Source: Aspidapion aeneum
Lineage: Eukaryota; Arthropoda; Insecta; Coleoptera; Brentidae
Direction: 5' to 3'
Assembly (NCBI GenBank): GCA_963576565.1
Contig: OY755039.1
Location: 134,581,369 to 134,645,368 of the forward strand
Length of the DNA: 64,000 nucleotides
Below the pieces are notes generated by a model that worked only from the letters and a program-made list of their open reading frames with translations, ran no database searches and had not been told where the DNA came from. The position numbers and the translations under genes are program-made. This document shows positions 1 to 30,681 of the stretch, piece by piece (the stretch's first letter is position 1; each line of letters starts with the position of its first letter).

Positions 1-2
1 AG

Positions 3-827
3 GCAAAAGTTAAAATAAAAGCAAAACTAACCAAAGGCTTTCAAGTAAATAAAGGTCTTAAACAAGGTTGCTGTATCTCGCCTACGCTCTTTAAGATATA
101 CTTGGAACAAGTCCTTAAAGTATGGAAGAGAAAATGCCAAAACATTGGAATTCCGTTGGACGAAACCACCTTGTATACTTTATGTTTCGCCGATGATCAG
201 ATAGTAGTAGCTCAGGATTATGACGACCTCGAATATATGACACGAAAACTAATAGAAGAGTACAATAAGTGGGGACTAGAGGTTAATCTCAATAAGACAG
301 AGTATGTGTTGATCGGTGGAATGAAACAGGATCTAATCTTAAATACCGGGCAGCGAATTCAGTCCTGTGATGAGTATAAATACTTAGGTCTAGAAATTAC
401 AGCTGACGGAACACTAGACAAAGCTATAAAAGATCGAAACGTACAAGGAAGAAAAGCAATAACTTTATTAAATGGAATAATTTGGGACCAAAGTATATCA
501 AAACATAACAAAAAGCTTATATATAACACCATTGTAAAAAGTATTATTACATACGGCTCAGAAGTATGGCCAATCAAGGATAGAACAGAAAAAATGCTTT
601 CCGCTACGGAGATGGACTATTGGAGAAGAGCAGCAGGAAAATCAAAAAGAGAAAGAGTTACAAATCAAAGAATAAGAGAAATTATGACAGTGGGTGAACG
701 TACTTTAGTGGATGATATAAGAACAAAACAACTGGTGTGGTACGGACATGTACAAAGAATGAATGATGAAAGAAAACGAGGACGGCCAAGGAGAAGCTGG
801 AGAGAAGTCTATAGACTTGATACTTAA
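3..827 (+). mobile_element. Non-LTR retrotransposon (LINE) reverse transcriptase, C-terminal fragment
   Basis: The reading frame is open from base 3 to the TAA at 825-827 and is cut by the left window edge. It carries the second half of a LINE reverse transcriptase: the GLKQGCCISP block (RT motif 4/B type), then the catalytic FADDQ box (the usual F/YADD), then the thumb with an LNKTEY block. A Trp/Arg-rich C-terminal tail (QLVWYGHVQRM, GRPRRSW) is typical of insect RTE-like LINE ORFs. No stop or frameshift is visible in the 275 codons present. The clade is inferred from the tail style only; Jockey or I-type elements are less likely alternatives. The following 640 bases hold no ORF and may be 3' UTR or unrelated spacer. 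Confidence 0.75.
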
Positions 828-1470
828 ACCCGGTCTAAAATGCTTAAAACTTAGCATCTTAGTCGCAGGTCTTAGTAAATACTGATGTTAAAGTCGCCCA
901 ATTAATTAGTAGAAAGCAACAAAAAAACTTTTTAAAACATGAAAATGTTCCGGCGGTAACCTGTCCCTGGAGGTTTGTCAAGTTTTTAAATTCAAATATT
1001 TCCTTCAAAGTGATGGAGCTAATAACTGACACTTACCTTTTATAAAAATTTCTAGATTTCTAAACTTATAGGTTTTGTTATATTTTATTAGATAGAATAT
1101 TTAGTAAAAAATAAAATCATAACAAAAACATTTTATGTAAAAAAAACCAAGTACGCGAAAATGGTATTCCGTAAAAAGAAAGAGATAAAAGTAAAGTCAA
1201 GTTCTCCAATACAAACTTTAAAATGAAGTGTTCTTACTTCTTTAACACGAAAAGAAGCGCACAGAGAAAAAACTTAACTTGAAGAATAAGCATAACAGCG
1301 CATAAAATAAGCCAGACTAGAATGTGAATTCAAAGAGTTTTATAAGTATAAGTTAATTTGAAAAAACGTTGATCTATGAAATGCAATATTGCATGTTGAA
1401 GTTGCAAAAATGGTACATTTTCAAAGCCAACAATTTACATTAGAGCTTACTTTAAAATAAGTTCGAATAT
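828..1470. other. Non-coding spacer between two LINE fragments
   Basis: AT-rich sequence with no open frame of note and no clear repeat structure. The first part may be 3' UTR of the LINE ending at 827. Confidence 0.4.
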
Positions 1471-2518
1471 TATTTAACCATTTTGCAGAACTACCTTACA
1501 AAGGATATTAAAGGCATAGAAACTAACGTTAAAGAGGATATCATAAATATCACACAACTATTCTATACAGATTTATACCAAACAAAAAGGGAACCATCAC
1601 GAGAGACCATGAAGAAACTCAAAACAAAAATAAAGAATATAAATTCAGAGCTACAACCAATAAGCGAAGCGGAAATAAAGAGAGCATTAAAGAACATGAA
1701 AAATAACAAATCACCTGGAAAAGACGGAGTAACGGCAGAAATGCTCAAGTACGGTGGTAAAGCTGTAGTTAATACCCTCCATATTTCCCTGAATAAAATA
1801 CTAAAATAAAAAATAATCCCAAACAACTGGAAAGAATCTATAACCATTATTCGACACAAGAAAGGCGATAGCGCAGACCTAAAAAACTATCGACCTATAA
1901 CACTCCTCAGTGTAATTTATAAGCTTTTCACGAAACTATTAATAGATAGACTAACAACAAAGTTTGACGGATATCAATTAAAGGAAGAAGCAGGCTTTAG
2001 AAAAGGTTTCGGTACAGTTGACCACTTATTAACCATCAAAATCCTAATAGAACGAGCCAACGAATATAACATTTCACTATATATTGCGTTTATAGACTTT
2101 AAAAAAGCTTTCGATAGCACGGAGCACTGGGCAGTAAAAGCATCTTTAATTAATGCCGAATAGATCACAGATATACAGACTTAATAGCCAATATATATAG
2201 CGAAGCAACAACATCAATCAAAATCCACGAAGGAACCAAGCCAATCCGTATAAGAAGAGCTGTCAGCCAGGGTGACACAATATCCCCTAAATTATTTAAC
2301 CAGGCCCTAGAAGATGTTTTGCTGACAGATAGAAAAAGGAATCAATGGATAACAAATAAAACAAAAGTAAGGGATGCCAGAGGAGAAGTAGCAAAATTAA
2401 AATGGAAATTTGCCGGTCATAATATCAGACAGAAAGACGATCGATGGAACAAACGTATTTTAAACGGGAGACCTTGGGAAAATAAAAGAAGTAGTAGTAG
2501 TAGATTCAGTAACGCACC
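1471..2518 (+). mobile_element. Degenerate LINE reverse transcriptase with an internal deletion
   Basis: A second, more decayed LINE copy. The first open piece (1483-1809) ends at a stop, and the same frame continues with RT palm blocks NYRPITLLS and FIDFKKAFDS up to about 2163, where another stop lies. A shifted frame then holds a QGDTISPKLF block (2255-2330). This is followed directly by a distal tail (AKLKWKFAGHNIRQKDDRW), so the catalytic FADD segment and thumb are missing. The KWKFAGH tail resembles insect RTE-type endonuclease/reverse transcriptases. At least two stops, one frame change and one internal deletion make it non-functional. It differs in sequence from the fragment at 3-827, so it is a separate family or old copy. 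Confidence 0.7.
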
Positions 2519-2671
2519 CAGGAATATGACTTGGGGGGGGGCCCGAGGCCTCATAATGTCGTATTTCATGCTATTTTTTGTGTTTATTCATAAAATATGT
2601 GGAAAATATATACAAAAATCATAGGCTTGGGGGGGGGCCCGGGCCCCGCCCCCCCCCTGGGTGCGCCCATG
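2507..2671. mobile_element. Small hAT-like MITE with G-runs (copy 1)
   Basis: It starts with a CACCCAGGAATATG block and ends with CTGGGTGCGCCCATG, giving short inverted termini. Internal G-runs flank an AT-rich core with an AAAATATGTGGAAAATAT stretch. Related copies lie at 6703-6852 and 59596-59781. The termini resemble the CAGNGGCG class of hAT elements. It abuts the LINE tail. Confidence 0.55.
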
Positions 2672-4637
2672 GTAGATTAAAGGCTAAGTAGATAGACTTT
2701 ATAAAGCAACGTTGACAGCATTCAACAAATTTTCTACATTTTTATGAGTGCAATTTTACGCGATTTTCAACAGTTTTCGTATTTTTTTTTGTGTTGCGCA
2801 AAACATTGCAACGTTTTATAATTTACTTAAAACGTTGAGGGTGTACGATCAAAACGTACGCCGAATAAGTATGTCTGATCAAATATATTTACCTACAACC
2901 GACCAGTAATACTAGTTTAATGGCCCATTTATGTTCCTAGTATAATAATCAATTTTAGAAGTAAATCATAATAGGTTTTTGGACAAAATTAATTTATAGA
3001 TACGAAAATTTTAAAAATTTTTAATGATATTTCAATACTAATAATAAAGCTTCTCCAAATTTTCTGAGAAATATTCAAAAAATTTCATATTTAAAAAAAG
3101 AGAGAGAGAAATTTTTCATATATAAATAGATACTCCCCTAATTTTATGGGCAAAGTTGAGATGATTAATAATAATTCCAAAGACTTTTTTATTATTATTA
3201 TGCTTTTTTCATCAAAAGATTTTCTTTATATTATCTATGCGATGCGCGAATCGCGGAAATTCCTTGGAAAAAATTTGTTTGAACTTTATGGTTTAAACGG
3301 AAAATTGTTCCAAAATATTTGTTTCCAAAATACACCTTTTCGCTGTTTTACTATGTGCGTTTTTTTCTTTACGTACTTTTTTCTGTGTGTTTTTCTCTTG
3401 TTCGACTATTTCCTGTTCGGTCATTTACTGTCAACATTTCACCATTACCCCCTCCCCCTCAGACTTTTGTTTAAGAACCCACCTTGCTTTAACTTTTGTT
3501 AAATCCAGTTCGCTAATGTTCTATAATCCGTGCGAGAAAAAAAAGGAAAAGATCAAGGAATCCAGAGGCCACCCCTTTTTGTACGCCCCTGCTTACATAA
3601 TTTTGTTTCATACAGGGAGGGCAACGGGGCAGTGCCCTCCCAAAACTAGACAACAAACAGTATTTTGAATTGATTTATTTAAGAAAATTAAATCTTCCCT
3701 TACGACATGATTTCTAGTTCTTTTTGTTATCTGTGGTTAACATCAAGCGATTAATTGGGTGAACTTCTTTCAGCGTAAATAATTACAAGCCGGCAGCGCC
3801 GCGCGAGGCAAGATTTCAATTTCACCCGTTTTTCAGCGGCGTATGGGTGGCTGTTCTCGCGCAAGAGCGAGAGGAATCTTTGTTTTAGTTGACGTCGGCC
3901 ATTAATATCGTGCGGGAACATTCGTTGCCCTTTCTAGTGTTGCCGGTTCTATCCTTAGTGAAGACGTATGAATTTGTTTTGATTTGGGGTTTGTCAGTAG
4001 TAAAAAGCCTTGCCGGTCGCGTGTCATTGTTTCGTTTGTTTACAAAATATAAATAAATACCGTCGATTACATAATTAACTGTGCAAATTTAAATACGTTG
4101 ACATATGTACTTCGATTACAAATAAAAATAAAAATTAACCAAAATTTTAGTGTAAGTAATGCCGAGGGGTGTTATAATAGAAAATTTAATAAAAAATTAT
4201 ACGATGCTGAAAACTGGTTGTGCGGTTGAGAAAAAAGAAATGCTTTTTTTGCTTTATTTGTCTATGTCTGTCTGTCTGCATGCAAAAGGAATCACACATT
4301 CCCACATTCATTTAAATAACATACAGAACAGAACATAATGAAAATGTGACAAAAATTAGACATATACTTAGTAGGTTAATAGAATAATGTTTAAAATTCT
4401 GTGGGATTTTTGATGTTGCTTTAGGGGGCCATAAAAAAGAAAGGCGAATTGACTTTATCTATAAACAAATACATTAAAAACTACATCAAGTAGCTGCTTG
4501 TTTGGTAAATACTAAAATAAAATTGTTTAAGTAAGTTTTTTATCTCCTTTTCTATGCAATATAAATTTCTGCCCCCCCTCAATTTATAACGTTACCAGCC
4601 GCCACTGAATGTAATCCAAATAAGTAAATAAATAATG
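2672..4637. other. Non-coding region upstream of the S28 peptidase gene
   Basis: No credible coding sequence. A T-rich stretch (3146-3502) gives open frames of low-complexity composition that look like chance. At 4585-4612 there is an inverted CAGTGGCGGCTGG terminus, a hAT-like transposon end whose partner I could not place securely. Otherwise I see no structure. Confidence 0.4.
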
Positions 4638-4674
4638 TATATAAAGGTATAAAAATGCCGTTACCAGGAACAGT
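4638..4674 (+). promoter_or_regulatory. Core promoter of the S28 peptidase: TATA box plus initiator
   Basis: TATATAAAG lies at 4638-4646, and a CAGT initiator-type motif, a common arthropod transcription start, lies at 4671-4674, about 33 bases from the start of the TATA box. Transcription from there would begin downstream of the ATG at 4655 and upstream of the ATG at 4703. This supports 4703 as the real start and predicts a 5' UTR of only about 30 bases. Confidence 0.5.
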
Positions 4675-4702
4675 TAAAAAACTTGTGAGTTATACAAAAA
4701 AA

Positions 4703-24148
<19,446 letters not shown>

Positions 24149-24158
24149 ATGATTTGTG

Positions 24159-24164
24159 AATAAA
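24159..24164 (+). terminator. Polyadenylation signal of the S28 gene
   Basis: AATAAA lies 11 bases after the stop codon, giving a very short 3' UTR. Confidence 0.6.
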
Positions 24165-25294
24165 AAGTTTTTAAAAAAGCATACTATATTGTTTGTTTTG
24201 ACATGAAAAAATTCAAAGTACCTATTCCCTTATTCGTGGACATACACCAAAAATCTAACTCACCGCAAAACAAACTATTAGGGTGACCGAACCAGTTCTC
24301 CAGACGGTACCGGTTTACAGACGCTTTCAACTAATTTCGAAGAAAATAAAAAACCCTTATTAATTCACCCTTTTCAACTTTACGTAATACGTAGGCTATC
24401 CTTAAGTAAAATTAAATTCATTTTACAGCTGACAACACACACAAAAAAGAAAATAAAGGAATTGATGGACGACGTTTAGCATCTGCGATAAAACATCAAA
24501 AAATTAGTGGGAAGTGCATTGGGAAATAGTATGAAAATATTTGAAAAACTATTTTCGTACCGCAATATACATATATTATGACTAGATATTGATTTTCTGC
24601 ATAAAAATCGGATTTTATTTGTTTCATAACCCTGAAATTAAGGAAACTGGGAAACCGCTTCCAGAAAACTAGGTAGACACATGCCTTTTCACATACTAAA
24701 TGTCTTTTTTTTTGTGTACGAGGTGGTACGAGGTAGATCAAGCAAGCGTTTTTTGCTCGAAAAATGCAATTCTTTCTTAGATCCATGATTATTTAAAACT
24801 AAAATGAATAGTAGATACCTAAGAAAGCTTGTTTTTCCGATGTATTCATGGTGGAAGTTTTCCAGGAAGTGTGATAAATTGTTACGAGCGGAGGGAGGAG
24901 GGGGAATTTACTACTTGGTTACATAGCATTTTTGAGATAACATAGAATGGAATTAGCTACCACTTATTCCACATTTTAATATGACATGGATGGAGGGGTG
25001 TTGTACCTATCTGTCATGTTGATTTCTTACCTAAAAGGTGTTTGTTATAATCCGGTTCGATTGACGATTGATCAAAATTGAAACTCGTTTTGTTTGTCTA
25101 ATAAAAAGCTTCTTTTTGTAATTTTTTGTCAGACATTGACATCTCTATTTTTTTTCATAGCATCCTCTAAAATAAATTTTAACAAATCAACTTCAAAAAA
25201 CACTAAATCTTTGTAACATGCTGCCCCCAAGTATTCATTTTCAATAAAAAATTAATACTTTCTCACGTCAATAATACATATTTTTGCTACAGGT
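24165..25294. other. Intergenic region after the S28 gene
   Basis: No convincing gene. A minus-strand frame at 24496-24786 has no recognisable features. Confidence 0.4.
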
Positions 25295-25500
25295 CTTTTT
25301 AACATACTTCGCCAGCTTCACTTCTTATTTTCTTGTCTTTTCCTGGATAAGTTCTATTTATTCTTCCTTTTGGCAAAGTATTTCTGGATCCTTCTGGATC
25401 TACTACAATTACACATAGCACAGCTTTAGATTCTGAATGCCACTTATTTCTACAAACTAAAAATGGCATATATTCATCAAGCCATCGTTGCTAAAAATGA

Positions 25501-26586
25501 TCAGCTAATCTTTTTTCGGGCAGCTTTCCATTTAGAAATTAAGTTTAAGTCGCTTGGGACTGTCTTTACACAAGGTAACGCCATGTAGGAGGGTCCAATT
25601 AGAAAATGATTTGGAGTTAAAGGTTCCATATCTTCAGAGTCGAGAGAAACATTTGTAAGAGGTCTGGAATTGATCATATATTCTGTTTCAGCAAAGAGTG
25701 TTCGAAGTACAAACTCTTGCGGAGTTCTTGAAGTTAAAATTTCGCTCAATATTTTCTTGGTTGTCTTGATTTGTCTTTCCCAGACTCCCCCCATATTTGG
25801 TGCCAAACGAGGATTAAAAATCCATTTTATATTTTTTAAAGAGCAAATGTCCACAATTTCAGTTTGATTCCATTCAGAAATTGCATTTTTAAGCTCCTTG
25901 TTAGCACCTACGAAATTTTTACCATTATCACTGTATAGTTCCTCTGGAGGCCCTCTTCTACAAATAAATTGTCGGAGTACATGTATGAAGCAACTTGTAG
26001 ATAAATCTTGAGCTATTTCGAGGTGAACTGCTCTTGTCACCATACAAGTAAACAATACTCCATATCTTTTTTCTGTTGATCTCTTTACTGCCACCTGGAT
26101 AGGCTCAAAATAATCGACTCCTGTTTTTATAAATGGTCTTATTGTTGGTTCTAACCTACAAAGTGGTAGTTGTCCCATTATTGGAGGTTTCGGAATACTG
26201 TTTTTATTTTTGCATTTCTGGCAGTATTTAAAAGCTTGTCTTACATGCAGAATCCAAAATTTTTCTCGCAACTTACAAATCACTGTCTCATGTTCTTGGT
26301 GAAAGCAGGAATTATGATATCCTTTGATAAGTAGTGATGTTATAGGATGTTTCGGATCTAAAATTATTGGTTTTTTAAAACATTCGTCTCTATCTTCTAA
26401 AAGATTTAGTCTACCGCTGATTCTTAATATTCCATCTTTGTCTAGAACTGGAGAATGTTTTAAAAGTCTACTGCTTTTCTGGACTGTCTTATTTTCTTTA
26501 AAAGTATCTATTTCTTCCTGAAAATTGTCTGCTTGTGCCTTTCTGCAAATTAATATATCTGCTTCTTCCATTTCTTCAACTGTCAA
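25501..26586 (-). pseudogene. pol: BEL/Pao integrase, copy A (with zinc-binding N-terminus)
   Basis: An open frame of 361 codons encodes the H2C2 zinc-binding segment (HNSCFHQEHE...CQKCKNKN, residues about 90-130). It is followed by the DDE core, with Asp in KTGVDYFEPI, Asp in ELYSDNGKNFVG and Glu in PNMGGVWERQIK, then NSRPLTN and LTPNHFLIG, which are hallmarks of BEL/Pao integrases. After KWKAARKK the frame is lost. The next 200 bases still encode recognisable integrase C-terminus in another frame but include a further stop, so this copy is inactive. The left half of the tandem duplication begins inside it, at 25812. Confidence 0.8.
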
Positions 26587-26589
26587 AGG

Positions 26590-27236
26590 TCCTTTTCTTT
26601 TGTCAACTTTTAATTTATTTTTTTGAATATTTCTAATAAAACGTAGATACTACGCAGTTGATCTTTTGAAACGATACCAGAAAGAAAAGTTCTGTGGGTT
26701 AGGAATTTCTAAACTTTGATGCTGTGACATAACAAAAATACTTTCACTTTTAAACTTTAATTCGTCAAGTTCTTGAACTTCTTGTTTAGATGTTTTTTCT
26801 TGAGGCCAATCTGATATTTTTTGATACAAAAATTTAGGACCATAAAGCCAAATGCTGTCTTCTGAAAAGTCTAATTCTTTTCTTTTTGTTGCAAGATCTC
26901 CTGGTTTTTCCTTAGAAGGAACGTACCTCCATTAAGTTGTGTTTGTCAGATCTTAAATTACTCCAAGTCTCTGTGCAACGAAAACTTCGAAACGTCCTAC
27001 TTCAGATCTGATCCATTATAAAACGGTTTTTGAATCTGTCCAGTTTGAAATATTTAAAGATATTGTGTTTGTTAAATGACTTCCAAGTCTAGCACCCATT
27101 AAAGCACCTTGCAGTTCTGCTCTTGGAATCGAAATAGGTTTAAGAGGAGTTACTCTAGCTTTAGAACTCTTAAGTACGCCACTGTGGCATATGATTTGTC
27201 TGAGGAATCAGTGAAAATATGCAATTTTTTATCACT
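26590..27236 (-). pseudogene. pol: BEL/Pao RNase H region, copy A
   Basis: A minus-strand frame just left of the Penelope element reads SDKKLHIFTDSSDKSYA and then KARVTPLKPISIPRAELQGA. The Asp/Ser-rich FTDSS block and the IPRAELQGA block are the RNase H signatures of BEL/Pao elements. The remainder is broken by frameshifts. Confidence 0.6.
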
Positions 27237-27247
27237 TAGCCAACACC

Positions 27248-29440
27248 ATGCACAAATCAGACTGGGACAAAATCGATGCTATTTCCTACAGATCCATGGA
27301 AAACGAACACCACAGAAGTACGGAGAGGCAGAAAACCAAATACCAGAGACTAACTGACGACAACAATAAACGGGATAACCAGCAGCCCATCCTTGATTCT
27401 ACAAAAACTGTCATCAACCTATCGGACCGCCCGCTTTCTCAAAATGAAGTCTCAGTACTCTCTAAGGGGGGGAACTTTGCTGTTGCACCTAGGGAGGTTC
27501 CCAAGGAGGAAATAATTGCCAACTTAGAATCTGCTATTAGAAAGTTGCCCGAAGATCAGGCAGATGAAATACGCACGGAGTGTTCACAGATTTTGCGAAA
27601 AGCCAAACCACCGAAACGCAACATTACAAGGATGGAAGAAAAAGCCATTAAGGATCTCAACAAGGACGAAAACATTCTGATACTGCCTGCCGACAAAGGA
27701 AACGCCACTGTAGTATTGAACAGGGATGACTACAATAGAAAGATGGTCGATCTTTTAGAACCCTCAACATACAAGAAGCTAAAAAGAGATCCTACACAAC
27801 CCGCAATTAAAAAAGTGAATCATTTAATTAAGATTTCTTCATTGGAGGACCCAGTCAAGAAGATGCTATGCCAAAGTGAAGCCCTGACTCCGAGATTGTA
27901 TGGACTACCGAAAATCCACAAAAACGATGTGCCTCTTCGTCCCATTGTCAGTACTATAGGCTCACCAACATACAAACTTGCGAAACATCTTGCTTCCCTC
28001 TTGCAACCCCACATCGGACTAACGGATTCGTATGTAAGAGACTCCACCCACTTCATTGAGAAGATCAAAAACATCGTCATGGACGAGAAAGACATCTTAG
28101 TTAGCTTTGATGTTGTGTCTTTGTTCACGAAGGTACCTTTGGCCGAGGCAATGAGGGAAGTGGAACACATATTTCCAAAGGACATCACCGACCTATTTAA
28201 AATCTGCCTAACGACATCATATTTCACCTTCAATGAACAAATTTATGAACAGATCGATGGAGTATCAATGGGTAGCCCTTTATCGCCAGTGATTGCGAAC
28301 TTTTTCATGGAGAAACTGGAAGAGAAGGCGTGGAATAATGCCCCTCATAAACCCAAAGTCTGGTTCCGATATGTAGATGACACTTTTGTCGTTTGGCCTT
28401 ATGGGAGAGACAGCCTTAATGAATTTCTCAACCACATTAACAGCATACACCCCAGTATACAATTTACAATGGAAACAGAGAACAACAGAGAATTAGCATT
28501 CCTTGACGTACTAGTAACGAGGAAAGAGGGACGACTAGGACATACCGTATACAGAAAACCTACTCACACAGACCGCTACCTAAACAACACATCTAACCAC
28601 CACCCGTGCCAACGAAAAGGGGTAATAAGAACATTGGTAGAGAGGGCGAAAAGAATCTGCGAACCAGAACATCTAGACAAAGAATTAAACCATCTTAAAA
28701 ACGCCCTCGTAGCAAATGGATACACTCAAAGCGACATAGATAAATGTATACGACCAAAGCCGAGCACTAGAAGTAACAGTAGCGGTGGACTGAGCAGCCG
28801 CGAAGTTATTTCAAGAGCCTTTCTGCCCTACATCCCTAGAGTGACGGATAGGATCGGACGTATTCTGGGAAAACACAACATAAAAACGATCTTCAAGCCA
28901 TCTAAGAAGATCGAGAACCACCTCAGATCTGCGAAGGATATAAGGAACCCACTAAGTTCTTCGGGGGTATACCGCATTCCCTGTACCTGTGGAAGTGTCT
29001 ACATCGGAACAACCAAACGGTCCGTAAACACAAGAATCAAAGAACACAAAGCCAACTGTCGACTCGGACATACGGAAAAATCCGCAGTTGCAGACCACAC
29101 ACTAAACAATGAAGACCACCGAATAAAATTCGAAGACACACAAGTTCTCTGCGCCTCCTCTTCATACTATCCAAGACTCTATAGAGAAGCAATCGAAATT
29201 CATAAACACCAGCAGAACTTCAACAGATCTGAAGAAACTCTTAAAATTAACAGAACATGGGTACCGGTTCTTAAAAACACTAAACGGCTCGCTTATAGCA
29301 ACAAAACTCAATCTGGGGAAAGTGACCAATCACCGACCAGCTCTGATATACGCCCCGCCCATCATAGCGTATATAACCTGCGCCCGCGACAGACTAACCA
29401 CCAGTCTTCGAGAAGCCGACAAACAGTCAACATCTCCTGA
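27248..29440 (+). CDS. Penelope-like RT with GIY-YIG endonuclease, copy A
   Basis: An intact 730-codon ORF. Residues about 110-480 form a telomerase-like/Penelope RT: YGLPKIHK (about 218), LVSFDVVSLFTKVPL (about 284-298), GVSMGSPLSP (about 338) and the catalytic RYVDDTF (about 374). Residues about 571-655 form the GIY-YIG nuclease, with GVYRIPCTCGSVYIG, the conserved Arg/Glu region TRIKEHK, and ADHTLN. Together these define canonical Penelope-like elements, which use the nuclease for target-primed integration. The Cys-x-Cys between GVY and YIG is typical. The stop codon overlaps a ribozyme-like motif. No disabling change is visible. Confidence 0.9.
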   Translation: MHKSDWDKIDAISYRSMENEHHRSTERQKTKYQRLTDDNNKRDNQQPILDSTKTVINLSDRPLSQNEVSVLSKGGNFAVAPREVPKEEIIANLESAIRKLPEDQADEIRTECSQILRKAKPPKRNITRMEEKAIKDLNKDENILILPADKGNATVVLNRDDYNRKMVDLLEPSTYKKLKRDPTQPAIKKVNHLIKISSLEDPVKKMLCQSEALTPRLYGLPKIHKNDVPLRPIVSTIGSPTYKLAKHLASLLQPHIGLTDSYVRDSTHFIEKIKNIVMDEKDILVSFDVVSLFTKVPLAEAMREVEHIFPKDITDLFKICLTTSYFTFNEQIYEQIDGVSMGSPLSPVIANFFMEKLEEKAWNNAPHKPKVWFRYVDDTFVVWPYGRDSLNEFLNHINSIHPSIQFTMETENNRELAFLDVLVTRKEGRLGHTVYRKPTHTDRYLNNTSNHHPCQRKGVIRTLVERAKRICEPEHLDKELNHLKNALVANGYTQSDIDKCIRPKPSTRSNSSGGLSSREVISRAFLPYIPRVTDRIGRILGKHNIKTIFKPSKKIENHLRSAKDIRNPLSSSGVYRIPCTCGSVYIGTTKRSVNTRIKEHKANCRLGHTEKSAVADHTLNNEDHRIKFEDTQVLCASSSYYPRLYREAIEIHKHQQNFNRSEETLKINRTWVPVLKNTKRLAYSNKTQSGESDQSPTSSDIRPAHHSVYNLRPRQTNHQSSRSRQTVNIS

Positions 29441-29467
29441 AGATGCCATCCACTCGAGATGGCGAAA
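29437..29467 (+). ncRNA. Hammerhead-ribozyme-like core in the Penelope 3' region, copy A
   Basis: CTGAAGA, then a GCCATC/GATGGC stem with a seven-base loop, then GAAA. This matches the CUGANGA...GAAA core of hammerhead ribozymes, which are known in Penelope-like elements. One extra base separates the core from helix II, and I could not place helices I and III with confidence, so it may be a decayed or minimal form. Confidence 0.4.
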
Positions 29468-29561
29468 CGTCGAGAACGAATTTCCAAAGACGACGGCCGA
29501 ACAGCCCGAAAGCACACCCACCATTGGACGATGGCCGCGAAAGCCTTTCACAATTTGTAAT

Positions 29562-30659
29562 GCTCATTACTATTTTTAAAACATCTCGTTTTGTCGGTCT
29601 TTCTATATTTTCTATTAAACCCTTCCTGATTTTATGAAATTTCGTGTTGAACAAAAATACGGTATCTCCGTGGTTCCACCAAACACATAAAATTCTTTCA
29701 GTTTTTCCTTCCTTACTGTTTTTGTCAATACTTTTAACAGATTCTGCTTTCAGGTCATCCTCTACATATAAAGATTTTTCTGCGAGTTGAAAATCCAATT
29801 TGGGTAGTAAAACCACCTTTTTTGTGAATTTTTATTATATCATCAATAGGCTTTATACCTTCTTCCTCTGTGTCTGCATTTCCTAAAAAATCGTCCATGT
29901 AGGTTAGGTTAAGAATGGCATTGACAGCTTCGAGGTACTCTTTAACAAATTCTTTGCCATTTCGATTTTTTGCTTCTTGAGTCATGGTCCACAGGTTGAT
30001 CCAAAGAATACTACTGTAATTTCGTATACTTGTGGTGGCTTCAAACGCTCCATTCCCCGCCACAGTATTCTTTGGGCACATCGATCTTCCTCTCGTACAA
30101 GGACTCTTAAAAACCTTTCTTGGATATCACCTGTAAAAGCAAACTTTTTTAATCTGAAATTAAGCAAAATGTCGTAAAGAGAATTATATAAATCAGGACC
30201 AATTAAAAGACAATCGTTGAGTCTTACCCCATTCGAAGCGCTAGCTGCGTCAAAAACAATTCTAAGCTTGCCTGGTTTATTGGGATTTGTCACACCGAAA
30301 TGACACAAATACCACGTTTTTGAAGTTGCTTCTTTTGATTCTGCTTCGTCAATTTTAATTATATAACCTTTCTTTTCCATGTCATTCATTTTCTCGTAAT
30401 AAAGTCTTCCAAATTCAGGATTTCTGTCAATTTTTCTTTCTATTGCTTTAAGTCGATTGAATGCATGATCATAGCTCTCAGGTAACACAATGTTTTCATC
30501 TTTCCACAGTAAACCTATTTCGAAACGGTCACCAACTCGTTTCATTGTGTCATCTAAAATTTTTTGAGCTCTGGCATCTTCTTTTGACATGGATCGAGAA
30601 ATTTTGTCCAAGCCAAAATTGTGAAGTTTCCATTGCTCTTTGACTAAATCATGCAACAT
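29562..30659 (-). pseudogene. pol: BEL/Pao reverse transcriptase, copy A
   Basis: Minus-strand frames 30659-29982 and 30081-29755 overlap out of phase and together span the RT: KTWYLCHFGVTNPNKPGKLRIVFDAAS, then FTGDIQERFLRV, then LTYMDDFLGNAD with the catalytic YMDD, and PTKRDVLKIVMSI where the Penelope element starts. The break between frames lies near 30000-30080. The element cannot make RT from this copy. Confidence 0.8.
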
Positions 30660-30681
30660 GTCAAGATCATCCTTTTGGGTT

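Larger units (their letters stand above)
27237..29561 (+). mobile_element. Penelope-like element, copy A, inserted in BEL
   Basis: BEL RNase H coding ends (reading the plus strand) at about 27236 and BEL RT coding resumes at about 29562. The Penelope-like element lies between, with its ORF start only about ten bases in, so it is 5'-truncated and has no upstream terminal repeat. Some BEL sequence between RT and RNase H is missing at the site, implying a target deletion. Confidence 0.75.

Noticed and set aside
4655..4702. Earlier ATG (4655) as start of the S28 peptidase
   Set aside because: It would put a charged stretch before the signal peptide and lies upstream of the predicted initiator at 4671.
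27820..28462. Minus-strand ORFs of 137 and 60 codons opposite the Penelope RT
   Set aside because: They are shadows of the strongly coding + frame and recur in the second unit only through duplication.
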